In this document: one piece after another, positions 45,111-56,050 of the stretch | Layout: every line of letters begins with the position of its first letter | Numbering within the stretch: position 1 is the first letter of the stretch | NCBI RefSeq assembly: GCF_003667445.1 | Contig: NZ_RCTF01000006.1 | Location: 124,001 to 188,000 of the forward strand | DNA: 64,000 nt | Source of the DNA: Xanthobacter tagetidis | GTDB lineage: Bacteria; Pseudomonadota; Alphaproteobacteria; Rhizobiales; Xanthobacteraceae | Reading direction: 5' to 3' | Position numbers and translations under genes: made by a program | Notes under the pieces: generated by a model | Told to the model about the DNA's origin: nothing | Database searches by the model: none | Seen by the model: the letters and a program-made list of their open reading frames with translations, nothing else

Positions 45111-45286
45111 GGGGCCGCCTCCTCGATCTTGGACACGGCGCTGGAACGGCGGCGCACGCCGCGCGCCTCCAGATCGGCCAGCGCCCGCTTCTGGGCGGCG
45201 TTGTCGATGAGCAGCCAGGCGGCGAGCAAAGCGAGGCCGAGGAGGGAGACCCCATAGGAGGCGGCGATGAAGGTGAAGTGCTCCAT
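45107..45286 (-). CDS. ccmD: Heme exporter protein CcmD
   Basis: A 59-residue protein read between ccmC and ccmG. It starts MEHFTFIAASYGVS, has one transmembrane helix (LLGLALLAAWLLI) and a charged C-terminal tail (AQKRALADLEARGVRRRSS). The size, single helix with aromatic N-terminus, and position identify CcmD, which helps release holo-CcmE from the CcmABC complex. It starts 4 bp after ccmC and overlaps ccmG by 4 bp. Confidence 0.93.
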   Translation of the reverse strand: MEHFTFIAASYGVSLLGLALLAAWLLIDNAAQKRALADLEARGVRRRSSAVSKIEEAAP

Positions 45287-45290
45287 CGGT

Positions 45291-46022
45291 TCAGCCCATC
45301 GCCTCGGCGGCGGCGCGCGCCTCCAGCACCTCCACCCGCCGGCGCAGGATCTCGGTGCGCATGGCGATGAGATGCAGCGTCGCGAACAGCAGCGAGAAGC
45401 CGAGCGCGCAGGTGAGCAGCGGCCAGAGCAGGCTGCCGTCGATGGTGGAGCCGCCCATGCGGAACACGGAGGCGGGCTGGTGCAGGGTGTTCCACCAGTC
45501 CACCGAGAACTTGACGATGGGAATGTTGATGACCCCCACCAATGTCAGCACCGCCGCCGCGCGGCCGGAGCGGCTCGGATCGTCGATCGCGGCACGCAGC
45601 GCCATCACGCCGAGATAGAGCAGCAGCAGAACCAGCATGGAGGTGAGGCGCGCATCCCACACCCAATAGGTGCCCCACATGGGCCGGCCCCACAGGGCGC
45701 CGGTGACGAGGCACAAGGCGGCGAAGGTGGCGCCGATGGGCGCCGCGGCCTTGTGCGCCACGTCCGCGAGCGGATGGCGCCAGACCAGGATGCCGAGCGA
45801 GGAGGCCGCCATCAGGGTGTAGGCGAACATGGCGAGCCAGGCGAACGGCACGTGGATGTACATGATCTTGACCGTCTCGCCCTGCTGGTAGTCGGCGGGC
45901 GCCTGGAAGGCGAGCCAGAAGCCGATGGCCAGAACGAGGACGGACGCGACCGCGATCCACGGCAGGAGGCGGCCGGAATAATTCAGGAAGCGCGTCGGGT
46001 TCGCGAGGTCGAGGATCGCCAT
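45291..46022 (-). CDS. ccmC: Heme exporter/ heme-handling protein CcmC
   Basis: A 243-residue protein with six transmembrane helices and the periplasmic tryptophan-rich motif WGTYWVWDARLTS, plus His residues in the outer loops expected to ligand heme. It loads heme onto CcmE. It is the first gene of the ccmC-ccmD-ccmG group. The ccmAB genes that normally precede it are 1.3 kb away, separated by two unrelated genes. Confidence 0.96.
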   Translation of the reverse strand: MAILDLANPTRFLNYSGRLLPWIAVASVLVLAIGFWLAFQAPADYQQGETVKIMYIHVPFAWLAMFAYTLMAASSLGILVWRHPLADVAHKAAAPIGATFAALCLVTGALWGRPMWGTYWVWDARLTSMLVLLLLYLGVMALRAAIDDPSRSGRAAAVLTLVGVINIPIVKFSVDWWNTLHQPASVFRMGGSTIDGSLLWPLLTCALGFSLLFATLHLIAMRTEILRRRVEVLEARAAAEAMG

Positions 46023-46163
46023 GCCGCCTTTCTAGACCATCTCCATTCGCCAGGGGAGCGGTCCTCGCGCGCCATTTACCCGCAGGAAAGAAGGTCGCGG
46101 CCGACCATTGCGGCGCCCCCGCCGAGCCCTCATCTTCCGTAGGGTCATTGAAAGGAAAACGCC

Positions 46164-46643
46164 ATGCATGAGGAAACGGGCAAGGAGCATCAGTGGCTGC
46201 AGGGCCTGGTGGGGAACTGGTCCTTTGAGGGCGAATGCATCATGGGCCCGGATCAGCCGCCGAGCCGCATGAGCGGTGCCGAGACGGTGCGCGCGCTCGG
46301 CGACCGGTGGGTGATCTGCGAGAGCACCACCCCGATGCCCGAGATGGGCACCGCCACCAACCTTCTCTCCCTGGGGTTCGACCCGGCCAAGGGCAAGTTC
46401 GTCGGCACCTTCATGTCGTCGGCCATGAACGCGCTGTGGGTCTATGAGGGCACGCTCGACGCCGGCGGCACCGTGCTGACGCTGGACACCGAGGGGCCGT
46501 CCATGACCGGCGAGGGCCGGGCGCGCTACCAGGACATCATCGAGCTGAAGCCGTCCGGCGAGCGGGGCTTCTCCTCGCGCATCGAGATGCCCGACGGGCA
46601 GTGGGTGACGTTCATGACGTCCACCTACGTCAAGAAGGCATGA
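46164..46643 (+). CDS. DUF1579 family protein
   Basis: A 159-residue soluble protein with the DUF1579 layout: an early WLQGLVGNWSFEGEC, a G-D-R-W-V-I-C-E strand, SLGFDPAKGKFVGTFMSSAMNALWVYEG, and a final ...GQWVTFMTSTYVKKA. It is a lipocalin-like beta-barrel family of unknown function. AAGGA precedes the ATG. It is transcribed opposite to the flanking ccm genes. Confidence 0.88.
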   Translation: MHEETGKEHQWLQGLVGNWSFEGECIMGPDQPPSRMSGAETVRALGDRWVICESTTPMPEMGTATNLLSLGFDPAKGKFVGTFMSSAMNALWVYEGTLDAGGTVLTLDTEGPSMTGEGRARYQDIIELKPSGERGFSSRIEMPDGQWVTFMTSTYVKKA

Positions 46644-46686
46644 CCCCGGCGCCTGCGCCGCCCGTGCCGCGGCGCGGGCGCGGCGC

Positions 46687-47253
46687 TCATTCCTTCTCCG
46701 GCACCGGCACGTTGAAGCCGTTGAGAATCATGGAGACGTGGCAGTAGAGCGCGACGAGATAGATCAGCTCCGCCGCACCCGCCTCCTCGAAGGTCTCCAC
46801 CGCCCGGCGGTAGAGCAGTTCCGGCAGCGGCCCGCCATTCAGCAGCGCGTGGGTGACGTCGTAGGCCACGGCCTCGGAATGGGTGAGGTCGGCCGGGCGG
46901 CTGCCGCCGACGATGGTCGCGATCTTGTCGTCGGACAGGCCCTTGGCCTCCGCCACCGCCACGTGGGCGTAGAGCTCGTAGGCGCTGTCGAACCTGGCGC
47001 CGGCGACGAGGATCGCCACCTCGCGCACCGTGCGCGGCAGGCTCGGCGCCTCCGACATGGCCTTCACCAGTTCCCACACCGGGCCGCCGAACTTGGAATA
47101 GCGCAGCCAGGGGTTCCAGGGCCCCATCAGCGCGCCGGTCTCGTCGATCACCTTGAAGGCGTTGAAATTGGCGCGGATGCCCTTGGCCATGTCGTCATAG
47201 AGCGGCTTCTGGGCCTCGGTGAGGGCATTGGGCGAGAGCAGCGGCAGGCGCAT
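46687..47253 (-). CDS. Carboxymuconolactone decarboxylase-like (AhpD-fold) protein
   Basis: A 188-residue all-helical protein with the CMD signature REVAILVAGARFDSAYELYAHV and a following helix starting AVAEAKGLSDDKIATIVGG. The CxxC of peroxidase-active AhpD is missing, so this is more likely a decarboxylase-fold enzyme or an uncharacterised member. It sits between ccmC and ccmB, interrupting that usual junction. Confidence 0.85.
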   Translation of the reverse strand: MRLPLLSPNALTEAQKPLYDDMAKGIRANFNAFKVIDETGALMGPWNPWLRYSKFGGPVWELVKAMSEAPSLPRTVREVAILVAGARFDSAYELYAHVAVAEAKGLSDDKIATIVGGSRPADLTHSEAVAYDVTHALLNGGPLPELLYRRAVETFEEAGAAELIYLVALYCHVSMILNGFNVPVPEKE

Positions 47254-47358
47254 GGAATGGATTCCCCTGGGTCGCGCGCGCCGGGAGCGACGATCTGCCC
47301 CGGCCGCACGCCATAAGAGACGATGTTCGTGACGCCTTTTCCAGCGCTTCCCGTGCGG

Positions 47359-48030
47359 TCAGCCGCGCGCGGCGCGCAGCGCGGCCGCCGCCGCCACGGG
47401 GCCGAGCACCAGCGAGAACAGAGCGAGCCCCAGCAGCACCCGAAAGGGGGTGCCGAACGGCACGGGCCCCGTCACCGCCGACGTGGTCGCCGACACCGCG
47501 AAGATCAGCACCGGGATGGCGAGCGGGATCACCAGCACCGCGATCAGCAGCCCGCCGCGCCGGAACGCGCCCGCGAACGCCGCGCCGATCAGGCCGAGGA
47601 AGGTCACCGCCGGCGTGCCCACCAGCAGCGTCGCCACCACGGCGGCGATGGCCGCCGGCTCCAGGTTCAGCATCAGCGCCAGCACCGGGGCGGCGATCAC
47701 CAGCGGCAGGCCGGTGGCGAGCCAGTGGGCGAGGCCCTTGGCCGCGGCCACCAGCTCCAGCGGCAGCGCGGACAAGGTGAGGTTGTCGAGCGAGCCGTCT
47801 TCCACATCGGCGGTGAACAGGCGTTCCAGGCCGATGAGGCTGGCGAGCAGCGCGCCGATCCACAGGATCGCCGGGCCGATGCGGGCGAGCAAAGCGAGGT
47901 CCGGCCCGACCGCGAACGGCACCACCGTGATGACGCACAGGAAGAACACCACCCCGAGCCCCGCCCCGCCGCCGGAGCCGAGCGAGAGCGCGAGGTCGCG
48001 CCTCAGGATGGCCAGGAAGGCGCGGGTCAT
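47359..48030 (-). CDS. ccmB: Heme ABC exporter permease CcmB
   Basis: A 223-residue protein with six transmembrane helices. The family features are an N-terminal AFLAILRRDLALSL, a long first loop with LIGLERLFTADVEDGSLDNLTLS, and G-T-P-A-V-T-F-L-G-L-I-G-A-A-F. With CcmA it forms the ABC unit that drives holo-CcmE release. The ATG at 48030 is preferred; the longer frame adds a non-hydrophobic leader. It should follow ccmA directly, but 343 bp of palindromic DNA lies between them. Confidence 0.95.
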   Translation of the reverse strand: MTRAFLAILRRDLALSLGSGGGAGLGVVFFLCVITVVPFAVGPDLALLARIGPAILWIGALLASLIGLERLFTADVEDGSLDNLTLSALPLELVAAAKGLAHWLATGLPLVIAAPVLALMLNLEPAAIAAVVATLLVGTPAVTFLGLIGAAFAGAFRRGGLLIAVLVIPLAIPVLIFAVSATTSAVTGPVPFGTPFRVLLGLALFSLVLGPVAAAAALRAARG

Positions 48031-48373
48031 GGGCGCAGCTCCAGCGCGGTGGGCGGGGCCTCCCGGCACAGGCCGTGCGCCAGGCCTCTTGCCGCTCCCG
48101 CGCGCGGGAGAGACGGAGAAAACAGGCTGAACTTTGCGCGCGGCCGGGCCTTTGCCCCCCTCCCCCCTTGCGGGGGAGGGCAGGGTGGGGGGTGGCGCAG
48201 CATTTCCCCCCTATACGAGGAATGGGCGCGGCGGGCGGACACGGAGGCTACGATGCGCGCCGCCCCCCCCCACCCCCGCCCTCCCCCGCAAGGGGGGAGG
48301 GAGTGGCGAACGGCGACGACCGCATGCGGATCGGGCTCGACAGAGCGAATGGCGGCACCTGGCGTCTGGGTCC
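48031..48373. repeat. Composite palindromic element between ccmA and ccmB
   Basis: The 343-bp gap has no gene. It carries two long GC-rich units in inverted orientation (about 48150-48195 and 48257-48303), each with an internal CCCTCCCCC/GGGGGAGGG hairpin and a poly-C/poly-G flank, separated by about 60 bp of unique sequence. A third short hairpin (CTCCCGCG/CGCGGGAG) lies near 48098-48113. The structure resembles a small non-autonomous repeat insertion. Confidence 0.8.
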
Positions 48374-48994
48374 TCATGCCGCCCTCCCCAGCCGCAGTTC
48401 CTCGCCCGGCCCGAGGTCGAGCGGGGCATGGGTGGCGGCCACCAGGATGCCGCCCTGGGCGAGGTGGGCGCGGGCGAAGCCGGCGAACATCTGCTGCGCC
48501 GCGGCATCGAGCGCGGTGGTCGGCTCGTCGAGGATCCATATCGGCCGGCGCGAGGCCAGGAGCCGCGCCATGGCGAGGCGCCGTTTCTGTCCGGCAGACA
48601 GAACCCCGGCCCTGAGCCGCGCGAGGCCGCCGAGGCCCACCGCCTCCAGCGCCTCGCCGACGCCAAGGCCGGTCTCGCCGAGAACCGCGCGCCAGAAGGC
48701 GAGGTTGGCGTGGACCGTCAGCGCGCCCTTCACCGCGTCCTCGTGGCCGAGATAATGCACGCATTCGGCGAGCGGAGCCTCGCTTGCGCTCTCCAGGCGC
48801 ACCGCGCCCTCGCTCGCCGCCAGCAGGCCCGCGAGGATGCGCAACAGCGAGGACTTGCCGGTTCCGTTCGGCCCCGTGACGATGAGAGGAACGCCCCCGC
48901 GCGCGGAAAGGGAGAGCCCCGCGAACAGCAGCTTGAGCCCGCGCCGGCAGGCGAGGCCTTCGCCTCTGAGGCAGGTCAAGGAATTTTCCGCCAC
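48374..48994 (-). CDS. ccmA: Heme ABC exporter ATPase CcmA
   Basis: A 206-residue ABC ATPase. Walker A is TGPNGTGKSSLLRILAGL, the signature is LSAGQKRRLAMARLL and Walker B is PIWILDEPTTALD. The short length and the early CLRGEGLACRRGLKLLF match CcmA. It powers CcmE release with CcmBCD. It is separated from ccmB by a repeat-filled gap and is divergent from acnA. Confidence 0.95.
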   Translation of the reverse strand: MAENSLTCLRGEGLACRRGLKLLFAGLSLSARGGVPLIVTGPNGTGKSSLLRILAGLLAASEGAVRLESASEAPLAECVHYLGHEDAVKGALTVHANLAFWRAVLGETGLGVGEALEAVGLGGLARLRAGVLSAGQKRRLAMARLLASRRPIWILDEPTTALDAAAQQMFAGFARAHLAQGGILVAATHAPLDLGPGEELRLGRAA

Positions 48995-49162
48995 GGCCCC
49001 TGCTTTCGCTGCATTGCACTTTGCCCGTTCTTATCGCATGACCCCGGTTTGAAATGGCTCTATAAAGCGGCTGAACCGCACCGTCCAAGGTGGTGGGGTG
49101 CCTCCCTCCCCAACCCTTAGGCGATCCGCGTCGGTCGATCATCGAACCGGAGTGAACGCGCC

Positions 49163-51859
<2,697 letters not shown>

Positions 51860-51882
51860 GAGGCCTTGATATGATGCAAGAC

Positions 51883-51914
51883 GGGGCGGGGGCGCGAGCC
51901 TCCGCCCCTTTTTC
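51883..51914 (+). terminator. Rho-independent terminator of acnA
   Basis: An 11-bp stem (51883-51893 with 51898-51908, one G-U pair) has a GCGA loop and is followed by TTTTTC. Confidence 0.93.
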
Positions 51915-52116
51915 TTGGATTGCCGACGCCGGTGCATGACCCGCCGCATCATCGGGCGGCCGAGATAGGATCGCGCCGCGCAGCCTCTTGAAAGTGGGGG
52001 CCGGCGGACGGCGGTTTCGATGCACCCGTGCCCGCACCTGAATGTGACTGGTTCCGCCCCCTCGGCTCCGTTATCCCCTTTCCACCCGACCACCTCGAAC
52101 CGGCGCGATCGTCTTC

Positions 52117-52899
52117 ATGCTCCATAAGCCCGCCCTCCCGCTCGCGCTGGTCGCGCTCCTCGCCTTCGGTGGCGCGGCGTTGGCTCAGGGCACGGGGCAG
52201 CAGGCGACCGGCCAGAGCGCACAGGCCAAGGCTGCCAGCCCGCACAAGGTGGTGGTGGAGCTGTTCACCAGCCAGGGCTGCGCCTCCTGCCCGCCGGCGG
52301 ACGTGCTCCTTGGCGAGCTGGCCAAGGACCCGCAGGTGATCGCGCTGTCGCTGTCGGTGGACTATTGGGACTATATCGGCTGGAAGGACACCCTCGCCCT
52401 CCACGGCCATTCCCTGCGCCAGAAGGCCTATGCCGAGATGCGGCCGGACCGGAAGGTCTATACCCCGCAGGTGGTCGTGGACGGGCAGTTCGCCGCCAAG
52501 GGCAGCGACCGTGCGGCGGTGCATCGCGCGGTGCTGGCGGCGCGCGGCGCGGCGCAGCCGAAGGTCCCGCTCGACGTGGAACGCGCGGGCGACGCCATCG
52601 AGGTGCGGATCGGCGCAGCCGAGGAGCCCGTCGCCGCGATCGTGTGGGCCTGTCCGGTGAGCTCCAGCCAGCAGGTTGCCATCGGCCGCGGCGAGAACGG
52701 CGGACGCAACGCCACCTATTCCAATGTGGTGCGCGGCTGGGTCCGCCTCGGCAGCTGGGATGGGAGAAGCCTGGCGCTGAACGTTCCGGTCGCCGAGCTG
52801 CGGCGCGATGGCGTCGATGCGGTCGCCATCCTGGTTCAGGCCGGCCCGATCGATGCCCCCGGCCGCATTCTCGGCGCCGCCATGGTGCCGCTGAACTAG
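52117..52899 (+). CDS. Exported DUF1223 thioredoxin-fold protein
   Basis: A 260-residue protein with a signal peptide (PALPLALVALLAFGGAALAQ). The DUF1223 core begins VVELFTSQGCASCPPADVLL, with a CxxC-like Cys-x-x-Cys-Pro-Pro, followed by SLSVDYWDYIGWKD and YTPQVVVDGQFAAKGSD. The fold is thioredoxin-like and a redox or metal role is plausible but unproven. No clear ribosome-binding site precedes the ATG. Confidence 0.88.
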   Translation: MLHKPALPLALVALLAFGGAALAQGTGQQATGQSAQAKAASPHKVVVELFTSQGCASCPPADVLLGELAKDPQVIALSLSVDYWDYIGWKDTLALHGHSLRQKAYAEMRPDRKVYTPQVVVDGQFAAKGSDRAAVHRAVLAARGAAQPKVPLDVERAGDAIEVRIGAAEEPVAAIVWACPVSSSQQVAIGRGENGGRNATYSNVVRGWVRLGSWDGRSLALNVPVAELRRDGVDAVAILVQAGPIDAPGRILGAAMVPLN

Positions 52900-53324
52900 T
52901 TTCCGCCCTTCCCGCTCTATCCCGCGCGACATGGGCCGCCCCGGATCTCGCTGCCCGTGCTGTCGCGCGCGCAAAAAAAGAGGCCGCCTTTCGGCGGCCT
53001 TCGGGGGTCTGGATAGAAACGGTGCGTAGCAGTGGCCGGCTCGCGCGCGCCCCGGGGGCTGGGGGGCTGGGATAGGTCGGAGCGCCTCGCGAACCGGCCC
53101 TGCTACGGGTATGAAGATCGCCCGGCCCGTTGGCGTGCGGTTGTTCGAATTCCGGCGAGACTGTGATTCCATTGACGTTGGCGTGATCCCCCCGCCGCGG
53201 CCGCCAGCGGCCGCGCGGCACAGCCGGCTACGGAATGCCCTTGAAAGGCGGGGGCGGGCCGGCAATCATGACGGTCCAGGCGCGACTGCGTCGATCGCGA
53301 ACAGCGCCGGGAAAGGGAGGCCCG
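52900..53324. other. Intergenic region with a hairpin
   Basis: This 425-bp gap contains one structured element (see the entry at 52972) and G/C-rich sequence with short runs such as GGGGGCTGGGGGGCTGGG near 53050. The part before the DUF2794 gene (53103-53300) probably contains its promoter. No gene could be supported in it. Confidence 0.5.
52972..53000 (-). terminator. Hairpin with T-run on the minus strand
   Basis: A perfect 8-bp stem (AGGCCGCC 52981-52988, GGCGGCCT 52993-53000) with a TTTC loop is preceded by AAAAAAA on the plus strand (52973-52979). Read on the minus strand it is a good terminator, although no minus-strand gene is known immediately upstream. In plus orientation it may still act weakly after the DUF1223 gene. 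Confidence 0.65.
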
Positions 53325-53705
53325 ATGGGAGACGTCGAACCCATACGATATCCGGACTCCAAGCGGCCGGCCCCCGCGGCGCCGGCCGCGCCCACCAGCG
53401 CTTCCGCGCCGGTCCGCGTCACCTTCGACCGCCGGGAGCTGGACCGCATCCTCGACCTCTACGGCCGCATGGTGGCGCTCGGCGAATGGCGCGACTACGC
53501 CATCGACTTCACCCGCGACAAGGCGGTGTTCTCCATCTTCCGGCGCGCGCTGGACGTGCCGCTCTACCGCATCGAGAAGGACCCGCACCTCGCCCGCCGC
53601 CAGGGCGCCTATGCGGTGGTGTCGCAGACTGGGCTGATCCTCAAGCGCGGCCATGAGCTGCCGCGCGTGCTCGCCGTGCTGGAGAAGCCGCTGCGGACCA
53701 TCTGA
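53325..53705 (+). CDS. DUF2794 family protein
   Basis: A 126-residue protein with a Pro/Ala-rich N-terminus and the conserved DUF2794 block (VTFDRRELDRILDLYGRMVALGEWRDYAIDF...AVFSIFRRALDVPLYRIEKDP...YAVVSQTGLILKRGHEL). The family is almost confined to Alphaproteobacteria and has no known function. AAAGGGAGG lies 4 nt before the ATG at 53325. Confidence 0.9.
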   Translation: MGDVEPIRYPDSKRPAPAAPAAPTSASAPVRVTFDRRELDRILDLYGRMVALGEWRDYAIDFTRDKAVFSIFRRALDVPLYRIEKDPHLARRQGAYAVVSQTGLILKRGHELPRVLAVLEKPLRTI

Positions 53706-54025
53706 AGCCCCCGCTGAGCGAAGGCGCCCCCGTCCGGGATACGGACAAGATCAGCGCCTGCGGGGGGCCGCGCAGGGCATCATCGCGGTCGGCGCGGTGG
53801 CGCAGCCGGCATTGAAGCGGCGCATGGTGTCTTGCGTGAAGTGCTGGGGCGCGGCCTCGACCTCGAACGGCGGTTCAGCGCCGGATGCGCCCGCCCTCTG
53901 AGATGCCCGCCTCGGGGAGGACCGTCTCTGAGATGATCGTATTTGAGATGATCGTCATGCCTGCGTGCAGCGCGCGCATGACCCTTCGCCGCCCCTCGCC
54001 CGGGCGCGGCGCCCTTGCTGCCGGG
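53706..54025. other. Intergenic region with short direct repeats
   Basis: This 320-bp gap lies between the convergent DUF2794 and irr genes. It contains the direct repeat TGAGATGATCGT at 53929-53940 and 53944-53955, with a partial third copy near 53898. A minus-strand frame ending near 53755 is open for a short distance but lacks a start and recognisable homology. No gene is called. Confidence 0.5.
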
Positions 54026-54568
54026 TCAGGACTTCGAGGTCTTGCGGCGCAGCCGAACCACAACGTCCACCCGCGCCACCTCGTAGCCCTCGGGCGCCTC
54101 GGGCAGCCGGTCCACGCCCACCTGCTGGGCGGGAATGTCGAGCAGCTCGTTGTGGCCTTCGAGGTAGAAATGGTGATGGTCGGAGGCGTTGGTGTCGAAA
54201 TAGGTCTTGGAGCCGTCCACGGCCACTTCGCGCAGGAGGCTGACCTCCGTGAACTGGTGCAGCGTGTTGTAGACGGTGGCCAGAGAGACCGGGAAGCGGG
54301 CCTTGATGGCCTCCTCATGGAGGATTTCCGCGGTCACGTGCCGGTCGCCCTTGGCGAACAGCAGCCAGCCGAGCGCCAGCCGCTGGCGGGTGGGACGCAG
54401 CCCGACCTCGCGCAGCATCTCGCGCACGTCATGGAAAGGACAGCCCGTGCGGCGTGCGGTGGAGATGTCGCGCAATTGCGCCACCGGCAGCACGTGGTCC
54501 TCGACAGCCTCGGTCCCCGAGGCAATGGGGGAGCCGAAGGCGGTTCGGAATCGGGGCATCTCGCTCAT
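54026..54568 (-). CDS. irr: Iron response regulator Irr (Fur family)
   Basis: A 180-residue Fur-family regulator. LRPTRQRLALGWLLFAKGDRHVTAEILHEEA...VSLATVYNTLHQF is the winged-helix part; DHHHFYLEG (His131-133) is the His cluster. An N-terminal GCPFH (Cys43-Pro44) matches the heme-regulatory motif of Bradyrhizobium Irr, which senses heme delivered by ferrochelatase and is degraded when iron is plentiful. Irr represses heme synthesis and iron-using genes under iron limitation. The upstream DNA is relatively AT-rich. Confidence 0.95.
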   Translation of the reverse strand: MSEMPRFRTAFGSPIASGTEAVEDHVLPVAQLRDISTARRTGCPFHDVREMLREVGLRPTRQRLALGWLLFAKGDRHVTAEILHEEAIKARFPVSLATVYNTLHQFTEVSLLREVAVDGSKTYFDTNASDHHHFYLEGHNELLDIPAQQVGVDRLPEAPEGYEVARVDVVVRLRRKTSKS

Positions 54569-54898
54569 TTCGGTCTACAATCTTCGCAGCTACCACCAAA
54601 ATATGCCGCCGGAGACGAAACGCAATGCGAATGCCTCCGAAGACCAGCTTCGATTTATACCGGATCGTAGACCCCAATTCCATACCGACGGGCTATTACG
54701 ATAATAAGTCTAAAGTGCATGGCCGGCTGGTGAATATCCGCGCGGCTCGGCCTGCGGCAGCGCCGCTTGACTGCCCCTGTATCACGCCACATTGACCGGT
54801 CAGCCCCCCGCCTCGCCCGTGGACGCGCGGGCGGCGGCGCGCTATGGCGGCGGCGGGCGGCGCCCCGATGGCGGCCGCCCAGATCGCTGAGAAGGACC
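54569..54898. other. Divergent intergenic region, irr / dsbB
   Basis: This 330-bp gap includes an AT-rich patch (54590-54720, with TACGATAATAAGTCTAAAG near 54697) that probably carries the irr promoter and possible Fur/Irr operator sequences. The part near 54780-54890 is GC-rich and lies before the dsbB-like gene. No small gene or RNA could be supported. Confidence 0.45.
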
Positions 54899-55402
54899 AT
54901 GCCCTTGGGCTCCACCGGCACACCCTCCCAAGCTGCGCTGCTCGTCGCCGCAGGCTCCGCCCTTGCGCTCGCGGCCGCGTGGTATTTCCAGCTGGTGGTC
55001 GGGCTGGCGCCCTGCCCGCTCTGCCTCGACCAGCGCATTCCCTATTATGTCGGCGTGCCGCTGGCGCTTCTCGCCTTCGGCGCGGCGCAGACCGGCCGCA
55101 CCGGCACGGCGCGGGCACTCATGGGCGTGCTGTTCCTGCTGATGCTCGCCAATGTGGGCCTCGCGAGCTTCCATGCGGGCGTCGAGTGGCGCTTCTGGCC
55201 CGGCCCCACCTCGTGCACCGGCGCGCCCGCCGCCACCACCGGCAGCATCCTCTCCGCCATCAAGGGCGCCCACGTGCCGCGCTGCGACGAGGCGGCGTGG
55301 CGCCTGTTCGGCCTCTCCATGGCGGGATGGAACGCGCTGATCGCCGCGGCGCTCGCCCTCTGCGCGCTCGCCGGCGCGACATCACGCCGCAAGGACGCCT
55401 GA
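54899..55402 (+). CDS. dsbB: Disulfide bond formation protein DsbB-like
   Basis: A 167-residue inner-membrane protein with four transmembrane helices. The first periplasmic Cys pair is in LAPCPLCLDQR; the second pair is Cys in PTSCTGAP and PRCDEAAW. It reoxidises a DsbA-type oxidase and passes electrons to quinone. The ATG at 54899 with AAGGA upstream places the first TM (ALLVAAGSALALAAAWYF) at the N-terminus; longer starts add Arg-rich sequence. Confidence 0.88.
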   Translation: MPLGSTGTPSQAALLVAAGSALALAAAWYFQLVVGLAPCPLCLDQRIPYYVGVPLALLAFGAAQTGRTGTARALMGVLFLLMLANVGLASFHAGVEWRFWPGPTSCTGAPAATTGSILSAIKGAHVPRCDEAAWRLFGLSMAGWNALIAAALALCALAGATSRRKDA

Positions 55403-55415
55403 CGGGCAGCGCCGC

Positions 55416-55973
55416 TCAGGGGTCGAGTTCGGTGTCCCAGTAGAGGTAATCGAGCCAGCTCTCGTGCAGGTAGTTGGGCGGGAAGTGGCGCCCGTTCTGG
55501 TGCAGGTCCTGCACGGAGGGCTGGAACGGCATCTGCGCCGGCCACATCCCCACGTCGCCCGGCATGTGGCCGCCCTTGCGCAGATTGCAGGGCGAGCAGG
55601 CGGCGACCACGTTTTCCCAGGTGGTCTGGCCACCGCGGGAGCGCGGGATGAGATGGTCGAAGGTGAGATCGTCGCGCGAGCCGCAATACTGGCAGGAGAA
55701 GCGGTCGCGCAGGAAGACGTTGAAGCGGGTGAAGGCGGGGTGGCGGGTCGGCTTCACGAAGGTTCTGAGCGAGACCACGCTCGGCAGGCGGATCTCGAAG
55801 CCCGGACTTCGTACCGCCTTGTCGTAGTATTCGACGATGTTCACCCGGTCGAGGAAGACAGCCTTGATGGCATCCTGCCAGCACCAGACGGACAGCGGGT
55901 AATAGCTCAAGGGACGGTAGTCCGCATTGAGCACGAGCGCTGGCCAAGCCCCTGGTGACAAAGCCGTGGTCAA
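55416..55973 (-). CDS. HNH endonuclease family protein
   Basis: A 185-residue protein. Zinc-binding CxxC pairs (CQYCGSRDDL and CSPCNLRKG) bracket an HNH core DHLIPRSRGGQTTWENVV. The N-terminal ~75 residues (VLNADYRPLSYYPLSVWCWQDAIKAVFLDRVNIV) match a widespread chromosomal HNH family with no proven role in defence. Its position next to dsbB gives no further clue. Confidence 0.9.
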   Translation of the reverse strand: MTTALSPGAWPALVLNADYRPLSYYPLSVWCWQDAIKAVFLDRVNIVEYYDKAVRSPGFEIRLPSVVSLRTFVKPTRHPAFTRFNVFLRDRFSCQYCGSRDDLTFDHLIPRSRGGQTTWENVVAACSPCNLRKGGHMPGDVGMWPAQMPFQPSVQDLHQNGRHFPPNYLHESWLDYLYWDTELDP

Positions 55974-56050
55974 GGACGGAACTCCTCGCCTCGCCGCACC
56001 GAATCACGACACCCGGGTCCGGCGCGCCGCGATACTCTATATGGACAGTG

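Noticed and set aside
53130..53180. GTTCGAATTCCGG resembling a tRNA T-loop
   Set aside because: No acceptor, D or anticodon stems can be drawn around it.
53755..53901. Minus-strand open stretch between DUF2794 and irr
   Set aside because: It lacks a start codon with a ribosome-binding site in a sensible position and shows no family similarity.
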